DNA from: an uncultured Pseudomonadota bacterium
Lineage (GTDB): Bacteria; Pseudomonadota; Alphaproteobacteria; RF32; CAG-239
NCBI GenBank assembly: GCA_949295915.1
Contig: CASFNB010000003.1
Location: 18,035-82,034 of the forward strand
Length of the DNA: 64,000 bases
Direction of reading: 5' to 3'
Below the pieces are notes generated by a model. It was not told the origin of the DNA. It ran no database searches and saw only the letters and a program-made list of their open reading frames with translations. This document shows positions 25,271 through 35,819 of this stretch, one piece after another. The first letter of the stretch is position 1, and the number at the start of each line of letters is the position of its first letter. A program made the translations under genes and the position numbers.

Positions 25271-25639
25271 CTAAGATTTCTTTTCCAAAACACTTATCAC
25301 ATATTGATAAAATTGCTTGTCTTCATCATGAAGTGCCGAATCCATTTTTTCCTTTGCTCGCTCTAAAGTGATGCCTTCTACGCAAAAGACTTTTTCGCAT
25401 GATACGGCACATCGGTTGCGTGCTATATCTGCTATTCCGCCTTTTACAAAATAGCTCTCAATCACCTTTAATTGGTTGTCCAAAACTCGAACAATGCCGT
25501 TGCGCAACAACAACAATGTCGGGGCTCTGTCCGGAAGAATGGTAATATCCCCGTCAACCGCCGGAAGTTGCAATGCGGCTACCTTTTTGGTGTTAAAAAC
25601 TTTATACGGACGAGAAATTCGAAAAAGTATTTCCTTCAT
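25271..25639 (-). CDS. atpC: F1 ATP synthase epsilon subunit
   Basis: This 122-residue protein begins MKEILFRISRPYKVF and contains LPAVDGDITILPDRAPTLLL, the N-terminal beta-sandwich of epsilon. A short helical C-terminus (ERAKEKMDSALHDEDKQFYQ) follows. It couples gamma rotation to catalysis and regulates ATP hydrolysis. It is the last gene of the operon, 11 bases after atpD. It is more diverged than the other subunits, as usual for epsilon. Confidence 0.93.
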   Translation of the reverse strand: MKEILFRISRPYKVFNTKKVAALQLPAVDGDITILPDRAPTLLLLRNGIVRVLDNQLKVIESYFVKGGIADIARNRCAVSCEKVFCVEGITLERAKEKMDSALHDEDKQFYQYVISVLEKKS

Positions 25640-25650
25640 GATGTTTTACC

Positions 25651-27195
<1,545 letters not shown>

Positions 27196-27213
27196 CTAAC
27201 TCTCCTATTGCTC

Positions 27214-28134
27214 TTACAGTGCTTCGGCACCGGATATAATCTCCGTCAACTCGGTTGTAATTGCCGATTGACGAATGCGGTTATATTTGATTGTCAGCTT
27301 GTTAATCATATCACTTGCATTTCTGGTTGCATTGTCCATAGAAGTCATACGTGCACCATGTTCAGATGCTTGAGAATGAACAACGGCTTTGAAAATGACA
27401 CCACGGAAAATGAGCGGAAGCATTCCCTCCAACAAAGACATTTTGTCAGGTTCATATTCATAGAATGCGCCCCTAACAACATTGGTCGGCAAGTGAAGCT
27501 TATTATATTCAAACTCTTCAATTTTTAACGGAAGAATCTGCTCATCAACAATCTCTCTGCTGATAGCAGATTTAAAACGGCTGACTATGACTTCGCAAAC
27601 ATCAATTTTTTCTTGATGATACGCATCCAGCACATCATATCCGATATCGGAAGCCTCATAATATTTTGCACCTTTGGCAGCTACACCTTCTTTGGTCTTA
27701 ATAATCAAATCGCCGTAACGGCTTTTCAAAATATCGCGCCCTTTTTTACCGACACAATAAATTGAAACATTCTTTCCCTCTGCTTTCAGTTCTTCTATGC
27801 GGCGAGCTGCCTCTTTGGCAACACCGGCATTATAACTTCCGCAAAGACCGCGATCCGAAGTAAAGACAAGAAGAAGATAGTTTTGGGCATTGGGGTTGTC
27901 CTTCATCATTTTAGGCCAATTCACCTCTTGTCCGGTTGCTTCTTCCTCTTGCTTTAATTCATAAATCACGCGATTGGCGCAAGACAAAAGATTATGATTA
28001 TAAAATTCTGACTTGCCGATTAATCCTTGAGACCGACGCAGGCGAGCAGCAGCAACCATTTTCATCGCCGAGGTAATTTTGCTCGTCGATTTAACGGTGC
28101 TGATGCGAGTTCTTAACTCTTTTAATCCTGCCAT
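27214..28134 (-). CDS. atpG: F1 ATP synthase gamma subunit
   Basis: This 306-residue central stalk subunit starts MAGLKELRTRISTVKSTSKI and ends with the conserved RQSAITTELTEIISGAEAL. A conserved SDRGLCGSYNAG lies near residues 93-104. It forms the rotor that drives conformational change in beta. It lies 9 bases after atpA in the operon. Confidence 0.97.
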   Translation of the reverse strand: MAGLKELRTRISTVKSTSKITSAMKMVAAARLRRSQGLIGKSEFYNHNLLSCANRVIYELKQEEEATGQEVNWPKMMKDNPNAQNYLLLVFTSDRGLCGSYNAGVAKEAARRIEELKAEGKNVSIYCVGKKGRDILKSRYGDLIIKTKEGVAAKGAKYYEASDIGYDVLDAYHQEKIDVCEVIVSRFKSAISREIVDEQILPLKIEEFEYNKLHLPTNVVRGAFYEYEPDKMSLLEGMLPLIFRGVIFKAVVHSQASEHGARMTSMDNATRNASDMINKLTIKYNRIRQSAITTELTEIISGAEAL

Positions 28135-28143
28135 AGTTTAACC

Positions 28144-29694
28144 TCAAGCTGCTTCTTCAATCTTTTTAAATTCGTTCAAGAAATTATCAAAGAATTCTGT
28201 TAATTTCTTATCCAGTTCCTCTGACAAAACTTTCTTCTCGGCAATTTCCTCCAGATATTCCGGATAATTTGCTTTCAAAGCTTTTAAAGCTGATTGTTCA
28301 AATTCGTTTACTTCTTTAAGCTCAAGCTTATCCAAATATCCTCTAACACCGGCAAAAATTGCAACCACCTGCTCTTCAACCGGCATCGGTCGATATTGTG
28401 GCTGTTTTAACAATTCGGTCAAGCGTGCACCGCGTGACAACAAATTCTTGGTAGCAGCATCCAAATCTGATGCAAATTGAGCAAATGATGCCATTTCACG
28501 GTATTGTGCCAATTCAAGCTTAATTTTACCGGCAACTTGTTTCATTGCCTTAATTTGAGCTGCAGAACCAACACGGCTTACCGAGATACCGACGTTAACT
28601 GCCGGACGAACACCTTGATAGAACAAACCTGTTTCCAAAAAGATTTGTCCGTCGGTAATGGAAATCACATTAGTCGGAATGTATGCAGATACGTCACCGG
28701 CCTGTGTTTCAATTACCGGAAGTGCCGTCAAAGAACCGCCGCCTAATTCATCGTTCATTTTAGCAGCACGTTCCAACAAGCGAGAGTGCAGATAGAACAC
28801 ATCTCCGGGGAAAGCTTCTCGCCCCGGCGGACGACGCAAGAGCAAAGACATTTGTCTGTATGCCGTTGCTTGTTTGGTTAAGTCATCATAAAAGATAACG
28901 GCATTCATACCGTTGTCTCTGAAAAACTCACCCATTGCACAACCGGAGTAAGGAGCCATAAACTGCATCGGTGCCGGATCAGAAGCCGTTGCGGCAACAA
29001 CAATGGTATAATCCATTGCGCCGTGGTCACGTAAAGTTTTTACAACTTGAGCCACGGTTGAACGTTTTTGACCAACAGCAACATAAATGCAATAAAGCTT
29101 TTCTTTTTCAGATTTTGCTTTGTCGTTAATGCGTTTTTGATTCAAGATTGTATCGACAATAATTGCCGTTTTACCGGTTTGACGGTCACCAATAATCAAC
29201 TCACGTTGACCGCGACCAATCGGAACCAGTGAATCCACAACCTTCAAACCGGTCTGCATCGGCTCATAAACGCTGCGTCTGGTAATAATACCGGGGGCTT
29301 TTACTTCTGACAGTCTAAATTCGTCAGATTTAACAGCGCCTTTACCGTCAATCGGCTCACCCAAAGCATCGACCACGCGGCCGAGAAGGTTCTTTCCGAC
29401 AGGAACGCTCACGATTTTATCGGTGCGTCTTACCGTATCACCTTCTTTGATGTTTTGATCAGAACCGAAGATAACGATACCAACATTATCTTCTTCCAGA
29501 TTCAACGCCATGCCTTTGATGCCGCCATCGAATTCCACCAACTCTCCGGCCTGAACTTTGTCCAGACCATAGACACGAGCAATACCATCACCGACGGATA
29601 AAACTCGCCCTACTTCGGAGACATCAATATCCACTTTGGCTCCGGCGATTTTTTCCTTTATAATGGAAGATATTTCGCTTGCATGCACAGACAT
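28144..29694 (-). CDS. atpA: F1 ATP synthase alpha subunit
   Basis: This 516-residue subunit carries the Walker A GDRQTGKT and the alpha signature [19 protein letters not shown]. It alternates with beta in the F1 hexamer and holds non-catalytic nucleotide. Its ATG overlaps the atpH stop by one base (TAATG), so the two are coupled. Confidence 0.98.
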   Translation of the reverse strand: MSVHASEISSIIKEKIAGAKVDIDVSEVGRVLSVGDGIARVYGLDKVQAGELVEFDGGIKGMALNLEEDNVGIVIFGSDQNIKEGDTVRRTDKIVSVPVGKNLLGRVVDALGEPIDGKGAVKSDEFRLSEVKAPGIITRRSVYEPMQTGLKVVDSLVPIGRGQRELIIGDRQTGKTAIIVDTILNQKRINDKAKSEKEKLYCIYVAVGQKRSTVAQVVKTLRDHGAMDYTIVVAATASDPAPMQFMAPYSGCAMGEFFRDNGMNAVIFYDDLTKQATAYRQMSLLLRRPPGREAFPGDVFYLHSRLLERAAKMNDELGGGSLTALPVIETQAGDVSAYIPTNVISITDGQIFLETGLFYQGVRPAVNVGISVSRVGSAAQIKAMKQVAGKIKLELAQYREMASFAQFASDLDAATKNLLSRGARLTELLKQPQYRPMPVEEQVVAIFAGVRGYLDKLELKEVNEFEQSALKALKANYPEYLEEIAEKKVLSEELDKKLTEFFDNFLNEFKKIEEAA

Positions 29695-30248
29695 TATTGT
29701 CCACCTTTCATCATCATTTCTAAACGATTTAATTTTCCTAAAACAGAATCGTCTATCATGGTTGATCCGTATTGTACTCTCAACCCGCCCAAAAGTTCAG
29801 GGTTGACTTGGAAGTTAACCACAATTTTTTTACCGAATTTCTGTTCCAGCATTTGTAAAACTTTTTTATTTTGCGCTTCAGTTAATTTCAAAGCAGAATC
29901 AACCGCAATCTCTATAATATTTTGTTTTTGATAATATAAATGCACAAACGCTTCGAGTATCATTTCAATCTCCCCGAAGCGATTATTATCGACAATTATA
30001 TCCAAACAATTTAAGCTTTCTTTGGAAAGTTTTAACTTAGATGCAATTTCCTTCAAAGCAGACTTTTTAGAATCTACATCCCAGAGCGGGTTGGCAAAAT
30101 ATTTTGTGAAATCTTTTTCTTCTTTAATTGTCTGCAGCAATGTCAAAACATCCGCATGGACTTTTGCAACCGCTTTCAATTCATCGGCTGCACCATACAA
30201 AGCTTCGGCATAAACAGAAGCAATTTTACTTTTAGAATCTTTTTTCAA
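29694..30248 (-). CDS. atpH: F1 ATP synthase delta subunit
   Basis: This 184-residue protein contains [12 protein letters not shown] (about 13-24), a helical N-domain and the C-terminal [19 protein letters not shown], typical of delta/OSCP. It links F1 to the peripheral stalk. It is the first gene of the operon. F0 genes (atpB/E/F) are absent here, the split arrangement usual in alphaproteobacteria. The 119-base upstream gap is AT-rich and probably holds the operon promoter. Confidence 0.95.
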   Translation of the reverse strand: MKKDSKSKIASVYAEALYGAADELKAVAKVHADVLTLLQTIKEEKDFTKYFANPLWDVDSKKSALKEIASKLKLSKESLNCLDIIVDNNRFGEIEMILEAFVHLYYQKQNIIEIAVDSALKLTEAQNKKVLQMLEQKFGKKIVVNFQVNPELLGGLRVQYGSTMIDDSVLGKLNRLEMMMKGGQ

Positions 30249-30367
30249 TGTTTTTCACTCTACTCAAATATTCATCCAATGGCTCACATATTATTAGTTA
30301 ATAGTTTCTAATTTATTAAAATCTTTAATTTTCACTTTAAAAACATTTTGCTTAAAGTATGTAATTT

Positions 30368-32548
30368 TTACATAAAGTTATAAGGGTCAATATCCACCTC
30401 CACACGCACGGAATTCGGAACATTCACGCGACTTAACCACTGATACATAACATCTTGAATCTTTATTAACTTTGTTGTTTTCAACAACAATCTATAGCGA
30501 AATTTTCCCCTTAATTTATAAATCGGTGCCTGTGCCGGTCCCAAAACCGAAATCGAATCCGAATTAGGCGCAATGCTTCCTAACTGATTGGCAACGCGTT
30601 CGGTTTGCTCTTGATTAGCTCCACTGATAATAAGTGCAGCCAAACGTCCATAGGGCGGAAGCTTCAACATTCTTCTGGTTTTCTTCTCGAGAGACAAAAA
30701 CTCTTCTCTGTTTCCGCTTAACAGTGCTTTCAAAACCGCATTTTCCGGATACAAGGTTTGCAAATACACCGTACCTTTCTTCTCTCCTCGCCCGGCTCGT
30801 CCCGATACTTGTGATAATAGTTGATAAGTTTGTTCGGTGGCGCGCAAATCACTTCCCATCAAACCTAAATCCGCATCAACAATACCCACCAAAGTTAGGC
30901 TCGGAAAGTGGTGCCCTTTAGCCAAAATCTGTGTGCCGATTAAGATATCAACTTCACCGTTTTCCATTTCATGAATCACGTCGGAAACATCAGCCAAGGT
31001 TGAAGTAATATCACTTGAAATCACGCGAATTCTTGCCTCAGGAAAACGACATTTTACTTCTTCCGCCACACGTTCCACCCCCGGACCGCAAGCGGTTAAT
31101 CCGGTTTGAGAACCACATTCGGGACAAGTTTCAGGAATTGGAATTGAATAACCGCAATGGTGGCAAACCAGATTTTTGGTGTTTTTATGTTCGGTCAACC
31201 ATGCGGTACAATGCGGGCATTGAATGCGATGTCCGCAATCGCGGCAAATAATCAGTGGAGCATAGCCTCTTCTGTTCAAAAACAGCATAGATTGCTCGCC
31301 TTTTTCAAAATTGCTTTTTAAGGCTTCAACCAAGCTCGGCGCCAGCCACGATGTTCCCCACTCGCCTTTTTGCGGCTTGTCTTTTTTCAGATCTATAATT
31401 TCAATTTTCGGCAATTCGGCAGCGGCATAACGACTGGTTAGCTTAACCACTTCATATTTACCTTCATCTACATTGTTCAAGGTTTCCAAATCCGGTGTTG
31501 CCGTTGCCAAAATAATCGGGAAAGCTTCCATTTTGGCTCTGACAACTGCCATATCGCGTCCTTGATAATTGACGCCGTCTTCTTGTTTGTAAGAATGGTC
31601 GTGGCTTTCATCCACCACTATCAGACCCAAATTTTTATAAGGCAAAAACAATGCCGAGCGCGCACCGACAATCACTTTGGCTCGACCTTCCGCGATTGCC
31701 ACCCAGTTATCTGTTCTTTCTTTATTTCCTAATCCCGAATGCCAACAAGCAGGTTTCACACCAAATCTTCTCTCAAACCGACCCAACCATTGGCTGGTCA
31801 AAGCAATTTCCGGCACTGTTACCAAAACCTGTTTACCCTTACTCAAAGCTTCTGCCACAGCCTCAAAATAAACCTCGGTTTTACCGGAACCGGTAACACC
31901 ATCCAATAATGTTACGGAAAAACCTTCACCAACTTTGGCAACCAGTTGTTCTGCCGCAGCTTTTTGCTCCTCCGTTAAATCTACTTTATGAAACTCTCCC
32001 TTGGGTTCGGCAAACTCTTTTTTCTTTTCTACCTCGATTGGCTTCAAGACGCCGGCGTCTATCATAGTCTTAATCACGCTTTGCCCGACACCTGCGCCTT
32101 TGGCAATCTCGGTCCTTGAATAAGGATAATGTTTCAATAAATCTATCACTCGCCAACGCGCGTCCGAATTTTTGAGTTTTGCCTCTGCCAAAGTTTTGCC
32201 GGACAAGGTATAAAGCACATTCATTTTAGGATCATCAAACGCACCTTTGGAACTCAAAACCATTTTTAAGCATAAGCCTAAAAATGCCATGTTATAAGTG
32301 GCAACAAAGCTCACAAATTTTCTTAAAGCATCAGATAAAGGCGGAAGTCTTAAAACCTCGATAATCTGCTTGATTTTGCTCTCGGGAATATCTGCTGTTT
32401 TACCCAACTTCCAGACCACACCGACCTGTTGTTCCCTACCCCACGGCACCCTTACGATTGAGCCTAAAGCCACTTTATCGCTTTCAACCTTATAGTCAAA
32501 AACGTCATTAAAAGGAAGTGGTAGTAATACGCCGACAATCTCAGACAA
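30368..32548 (-). CDS. priA: Primosomal replication restart helicase PriA
   Basis: I start at the TTG at 32548 because AAGGA lies 10 bases upstream and the product then begins SEIVGVLLPLPFNDVFDY, where PriA homology begins. An ATG at 32605 lacks a Shine-Dalgarno. About 726 residues. Parts: 3' DNA-binding domain, Walker A GVTGSGKTE (about 216), the box VVDESHDHSYKQ (about 311, DESH where DEEH is usual), and eight zinc-binding Cys in CRDCGHRIQCPHC through CPECGS (about 434-480). It reloads the replisome at broken forks. It lies upstream of atpH, as in other alphaproteobacteria. Confidence 0.95.
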   Translation of the reverse strand: MSEIVGVLLPLPFNDVFDYKVESDKVALGSIVRVPWGREQQVGVVWKLGKTADIPESKIKQIIEVLRLPPLSDALRKFVSFVATYNMAFLGLCLKMVLSSKGAFDDPKMNVLYTLSGKTLAEAKLKNSDARWRVIDLLKHYPYSRTEIAKGAGVGQSVIKTMIDAGVLKPIEVEKKKEFAEPKGEFHKVDLTEEQKAAAEQLVAKVGEGFSVTLLDGVTGSGKTEVYFEAVAEALSKGKQVLVTVPEIALTSQWLGRFERRFGVKPACWHSGLGNKERTDNWVAIAEGRAKVIVGARSALFLPYKNLGLIVVDESHDHSYKQEDGVNYQGRDMAVVRAKMEAFPIILATATPDLETLNNVDEGKYEVVKLTSRYAAAELPKIEIIDLKKDKPQKGEWGTSWLAPSLVEALKSNFEKGEQSMLFLNRRGYAPLIICRDCGHRIQCPHCTAWLTEHKNTKNLVCHHCGYSIPIPETCPECGSQTGLTACGPGVERVAEEVKCRFPEARIRVISSDITSTLADVSDVIHEMENGEVDILIGTQILAKGHHFPSLTLVGIVDADLGLMGSDLRATEQTYQLLSQVSGRAGRGEKKGTVYLQTLYPENAVLKALLSGNREEFLSLEKKTRRMLKLPPYGRLAALIISGANQEQTERVANQLGSIAPNSDSISVLGPAQAPIYKLRGKFRYRLLLKTTKLIKIQDVMYQWLSRVNVPNSVRVEVDIDPYNFM

Positions 32549-32625
32549 AATCTTTTTCCTTAATTTATTTGAACTGATAATAACAATCTGCTTTGCTTTA
32601 TACAAATCTGTTTATATTTTACGCA

Positions 32626-32668
32626 CAAAAAAATCCGCATTTGATTTGGCTCAAATGCGGATTTTGTT
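32626..32668 (-). terminator. Intrinsic terminator
   Basis: A 15-bp stem (32630-32644 and 32651-32665) has a 6-base loop. It follows the small membrane protein gene on the minus strand and isolates it from priA. Confidence 0.92.
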
Positions 32669-32674
32669 TTCTTC

Positions 32675-32974
32675 TTAGAAAAACGGACTCAACAGCTTGA
32701 TAATACCATACATTACCAATGAGGTTATAACCAAGCCTATACATTGTTGTGTATCCGTATATTGTTGCAAAAATGCCGTTTCAACAAGTAAATATTTACA
32801 GCCGGCAATACATGCTATATATCCCAAGCCGCTCAATATTGTACTGAAAAAACTAAAAACTCTGAATGCCGTAGCTAACAATAAGGCACTGATAAACAAC
32901 AAAGCATAAAACCACAAATCTTGCAGACATAAGGCTTCCCATATCTGCTTTAATACACTAATTGATTCTTCCAT
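32675..32974 (-). CDS. Small membrane protein, three predicted helices
   Basis: This 99-residue hydrophobic protein has transmembrane segments at about 18-38, 45-65 and 77-97. The middle region contains GLGYIACIAGCKYLL. Between helices two and three lies a polar QQYTDTQQ. No family recognised. There is no clear Shine-Dalgarno. It is separated from priA by a strong terminator and is divergent from xerC. An intact hydrophobic frame plus its own terminator support a real gene. Confidence 0.65.
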   Translation of the reverse strand: MEESISVLKQIWEALCLQDLWFYALLFISALLLATAFRVFSFFSTILSGLGYIACIAGCKYLLVETAFLQQYTDTQQCIGLVITSLVMYGIIKLLSPFF

Positions 32975-33082
32975 AATGATAATATTAAAAATTAAAACGT
33001 TCTGCCAACTTACTTATATCCCTTTCATTTGTCAAATTTAAAATACATCTTTTTTTAAACTATTTTTGTTATTCTTTTTTTT

Positions 33083-34015
33083 ATGAAACAGGAAATCAGA
33101 TATAATGTTGATACCGATTTGAAACCGATTATTCAAGACTGGCTCGATTGGCTCACCGATGAACGCAAATATTCGCCGCATACGCTTGACGGATATGCTC
33201 GTGATTTGGCTGATTTCACTACTTCTTTTGACAAATCTCTCACCCTAAAACAACTTGAAAAAATGGATGTCCGCGCTTTTCGCAACTATATTTCCGCTAA
33301 AGCCGCTCTCGGGTTGGAAAAATCTTCCCTCGCGCGACATATCTCCACACTGCGTAATTTTTTCAAATTTTTAAACGCGCGTAAAATCATCAAAAACACC
33401 GCGATTTCGGTTATCTCCTCGCCACGGCGCAACAAGGTTTTACCTAAGGCTCTTGATATTAACCAGACTTTTGATGTGTTGGAAGAAAGCAAAAATTTTG
33501 CCACCAACGCTTGGCAAGGGCTTCGCGATACCGCCATTTTTACTCTGCTCTACGGCTGCGGCTTGCGTATCTCCGAAGCCCTTAACCTCAACGTCGGAGA
33601 TATTGACAGTAATGATTTCGTACGCATCCGGGGTAAAGGTAATAAAGAAAGAATCGTGCCCGTGCTACCTCAAATCAAAGATGCCATTAATGCTTATCTC
33701 AATGAATGCCCCTATCATTTGAAAAACGGTGAACCGCTTTTCCTCGGCGCCAGAGGCGAGCGCCTTTCTCCGCGGATTATTCAGCGGCAGTTGCAAAAAA
33801 TTCGCGCGGGGCTCGGACTTTCCAGTAACTTAACTCCTCATGCGCTGCGACATTCTTTTGCAACTCACCTCTTGGCGGAAGGAACCGACCTGCGCTCTAT
33901 CCAAGAGCTGCTTGGTCATGCTTCCCTCTCGACAACTCAGCGATATACTGACGTTAATATCGAAACTCTCAAAAAAGAATACTCCAAACTCGAGCCACAA
34001 ACGCAGCGCGTTTGA
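33083..34015 (+). CDS. xerC: Tyrosine recombinase XerC
   Basis: This 310-residue recombinase has all catalytic residues: Arg162 (GCGLRISEAL), Lys185 (RGKGNKER), His253 and Arg256 (HALRHSFATHL), His279 (LLGHASLS) and Tyr288 (QRYTDV). The N-terminal SAM-like domain starts near ERKYSPHTLDGYARDL. With XerD it resolves chromosome dimers at dif. It lies beside priA, the conserved alphaproteobacterial context, and not in a mobile element. Its last codons and stop are supplied by the palindrome of the repeat at 33997-34100. Confidence 0.95.
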   Translation: MKQEIRYNVDTDLKPIIQDWLDWLTDERKYSPHTLDGYARDLADFTTSFDKSLTLKQLEKMDVRAFRNYISAKAALGLEKSSLARHISTLRNFFKFLNARKIIKNTAISVISSPRRNKVLPKALDINQTFDVLEESKNFATNAWQGLRDTAIFTLLYGCGLRISEALNLNVGDIDSNDFVRIRGKGNKERIVPVLPQIKDAINAYLNECPYHLKNGEPLFLGARGERLSPRIIQRQLQKIRAGLGLSSNLTPHALRHSFATHLLAEGTDLRSIQELLGHASLSTTQRYTDVNIETLKKEYSKLEPQTQRV

Positions 34016-34100
34016 TCGCATCAGTTTGACGGCCGCTCTGACTGGGGCTTGAAACCGCGATGCTCTCTTCGTTCTTGGCGGAAAAAACACGGCTCGAACA
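33997..34100 (+). repeat. Palindrome-headed intergenic repeat, copy A
   Basis: The 17-base inverted repeat CAAACGCAGCGCGTTTG (33998-34014) opens a segment that matches 54707-54738 in 32 of 33 positions. A looser GC-rich tail shares short blocks such as CCGCG.TGCT and CGTTC. The stop codon of xerC lies in the palindrome. The higher GC than neighbouring gaps suggests a structured or mobile repeat. Confidence 0.65.
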
Positions 34101-34126
34101 AAAAAAAACTGAAAAGGAGTTGAAAT

Positions 34127-34369
34127 ATGTTAGATAAAAAACAAGCCAAACAAAATTTGAGACAAACCAGATTGAACCTCGCTGAGCAAATCATTGCCCT
34201 ACGACGCGCCAATCACATGCGCGTGGCGGACCTTTCCACTCAATCCGACGTGCCTTCAATCTATATTGAAAAACTTGAACTCGGGCTTGCCGAACTCAAT
34301 ATCGGCTACCTCAACCAAATTGCTCGAACTTTTCATCAAAAAATTTCCATCGAACTGGAAAATGTATAA
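34127..34369 (+). CDS. Small XRE-like helix-turn-helix protein
   Basis: This 80-residue protein has a helix-turn-helix in LRRANHMRVADLSTQSDVPS followed by IYIEKLELGLAELNIGYLNQ, the layout of XRE/Cro-type domains. It has no extra domain, so it is probably a dimeric DNA-binding protein. AAAAGGAG lies 6 bases upstream of the ATG. It is downstream of xerC after a repeat and ends at a strong terminator. Its target is unknown; no toxin gene lies next to it, so an antitoxin role is not supported. Confidence 0.8.
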   Translation: MLDKKQAKQNLRQTRLNLAEQIIALRRANHMRVADLSTQSDVPSIYIEKLELGLAELNIGYLNQIARTFHQKISIELENV

Positions 34370-34375
34370 TAATTG

Positions 34376-34411
34376 CAAAAAAAATACCGGTGCAAAACAC
34401 CGGTATTTTTC
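34376..34411. terminator. Bidirectional terminator
   Basis: The stem ATACCGGTG / CACCGGTAT (34384-34392 and 34398-34406) with a CAAAA loop is flanked by A and T runs. It serves the HTH gene and the convergent rpmG. Confidence 0.92.
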
Positions 34412-34443
34412 GGACTTCAAAAACCCTTTTCCTTGAAGCAAAA

Positions 34444-34611
34444 TTACTTCAATTTCTTTTCTACGAACTCTTCGTGTTTTCTTGACTTCTTGTCATATTT
34501 TTTCAAAGTCAATTTTTCCGGATGAGTTCTCGGATTCTTTTCTGCAAGAAAAAATGTGCCGGTGCCGGCTGTACTTTCCATTTTAACTTTTACTTTTACT
34601 GCTTTTGCCAT
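34444..34611 (-). CDS. rpmG: 50S ribosomal protein L33
   Basis: I read this 55-residue protein directly from the minus strand. It begins MAKAVKVKVKMESTAGTGTF and continues with EKNPRTHPEKLTLKKYDKK, the L33 signature. It lacks the CxxC zinc knuckles, as in the C-minus L33 form. It is a structural protein of the large subunit. The location near rnr is typical of alphaproteobacteria. The translation start region matches that of rpmF. Confidence 0.95.
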   Translation of the reverse strand: MAKAVKVKVKMESTAGTGTFFLAEKNPRTHPEKLTLKKYDKKSRKHEEFVEKKLK

Positions 34612-34625
34612 TTTCTTATACTCTT
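34607..34625 (-). promoter_or_regulatory. Shared rpmF/rpmG translation-start leader (rpmG copy)
   Basis: On the minus strand, AAGAGTATAAGAAAATGGC spans the rpmG start codon and is identical to 13544-13562 at rpmF. Confidence 0.6.
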
Positions 34626-34697
34626 TATTTTAGGTTTCAAATTAAAACATTTAGCCGCATTATGCACGTTTCCCAAAGTTTGTCAATAAATTTTTTA

Positions 34698-35819
34698 CTA
34701 TAATTGGGAATCTATTATATATTTTGCTATTTCTTCATCAAATCCCTGTTTTTCTCGTCCCTGTCTTTGACAATGTTCTCTTGTATTTTGATTAACAAAC
34801 TTCTCCATATCTGCTACTTCATCTTTTGCATAAGTACAAATATCCGGACTTACGCCTTTTTTATTCAACTCTTCTTCTCCCGCCGTATAAAAATAGCCTT
34901 GCGTCAAACCTATGACCGCTCCATTAGGTAGCTCATATAATTCTTGTTTGCTACCTTTTCCGAAAGTTGTCGTTCCGACCAATTTTCCTCGACTTTGTGA
35001 TTGCAACGCTGACGCAACCAATTCTGCCGATGAAGTTGTTTTCCCATCTATCAAAACCACCAATGGCTTATCTTCGCTCTTATCTTCTTCATCTGCATGA
35101 TAATAAGAAAAGCCACCATCCGGCTTGCTTTCCAATATCATAATTCCTCCGGCCAAAAACATATCCGCTACTTTCAATGCTGCCGCTAATTCTCCGCCGA
35201 CAGAACTACGTAAATCTAAAATAATTCCTTTATAATCAGGATTTTCCGTCAACGCTTCTTCCAAATTTTTCACCGTGTAACGATTAAATGCCGCTATTTT
35301 TATATACAAAATATTGCCTTGTATACCGCTCGTAAAACTTTTTACCACGCCTTTTTCTACCGCTGCGTCACTCTGACCTTCGGGGTAATATTTTGAAACG
35401 CCATCCAGACTTTGATTGATTCCGTTTTCCAAAACCGTATCCAACACCTCAAAATCGCGCTTATTGACTTCTTTTGATACTTTTTGCGCTGCCTTGACCA
35501 TTGTCTCGTTCAATTTACTCCACGCTTTTACATCTTGTCTATCTTCCGGTTTGAGATTGCTCCTCACCACTCGCCCTCTATAATAAAGCGTTATGCGCTT
35601 GCTATCATCTGCTATGGCTAAATTTTTATCCATTTGATGCAATGACTTCAAACCGTTTATGGCTATTTTTTCCATATCTTGCGCCTGATAATTAAGGTAC
35701 TTATCTTGCACCAACTGTAAACCGGTTTGATAAACTTCCGCATCCGTATATTCTTGAGCTTGGGCTATAGGCGCAAACATCATTCCTAAAATTATTATTT
35801 CGAAATATTTTTTTATCAT
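34698..35819 (-). CDS. S41-family C-terminal processing peptidase
   Basis: This 373-residue exported protease has a signal peptide ending AQA (about residue 21). The tail-specific protease core includes GIILDLRSSVGGELAAALKV, the nucleophile region GKTTSSAELVASAL (Ser near 259) and GTTTFGKGSKQ with the Lys base near 284. I see no full PDZ domain, so it is a compact CtpA-type. It probably trims proteins in the periplasm. It overlaps rnr by four bases (ATGA), so translation is coupled; this pairing is unusual. Confidence 0.88.
   Translation of the reverse strand: MIKKYFEIIILGMMFAPIAQAQEYTDAEVYQTGLQLVQDKYLNYQAQDMEKIAINGLKSLHQMDKNLAIADDSKRITLYYRGRVVRSNLKPEDRQDVKAWSKLNETMVKAAQKVSKEVNKRDFEVLDTVLENGINQSLDGVSKYYPEGQSDAAVEKGVVKSFTSGIQGNILYIKIAAFNRYTVKNLEEALTENPDYKGIILDLRSSVGGELAAALKVADMFLAGGIMILESKPDGGFSYYHADEEDKSEDKPLVVLIDGKTTSSAELVASALQSQSRGKLVGTTTFGKGSKQELYELPNGAVIGLTQGYFYTAGEEELNKKGVSPDICTYAKDEVADMEKFVNQNTREHCQRQGREKQGFDEEIAKYIIDSQL

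Noticed and set aside
33830..34090. Minus-strand frame over the xerC end and repeat copy A
   Set aside because: Its C-terminal half is antisense to XerC active-site codons. A similar antisense start occurs in repeat copy B, so it reflects the repeat rather than a gene.
33083..34369. Tyrosine recombinase plus HTH as a prophage or integrative element
   Set aside because: The recombinase is a housekeeping XerC in its conserved place by priA, and no phage, tRNA attachment site or cargo genes are present.
34127..34369. Small HTH protein as an antitoxin
   Set aside because: No toxin-like gene is next to it; it ends at its own terminator and is convergent with rpmG.
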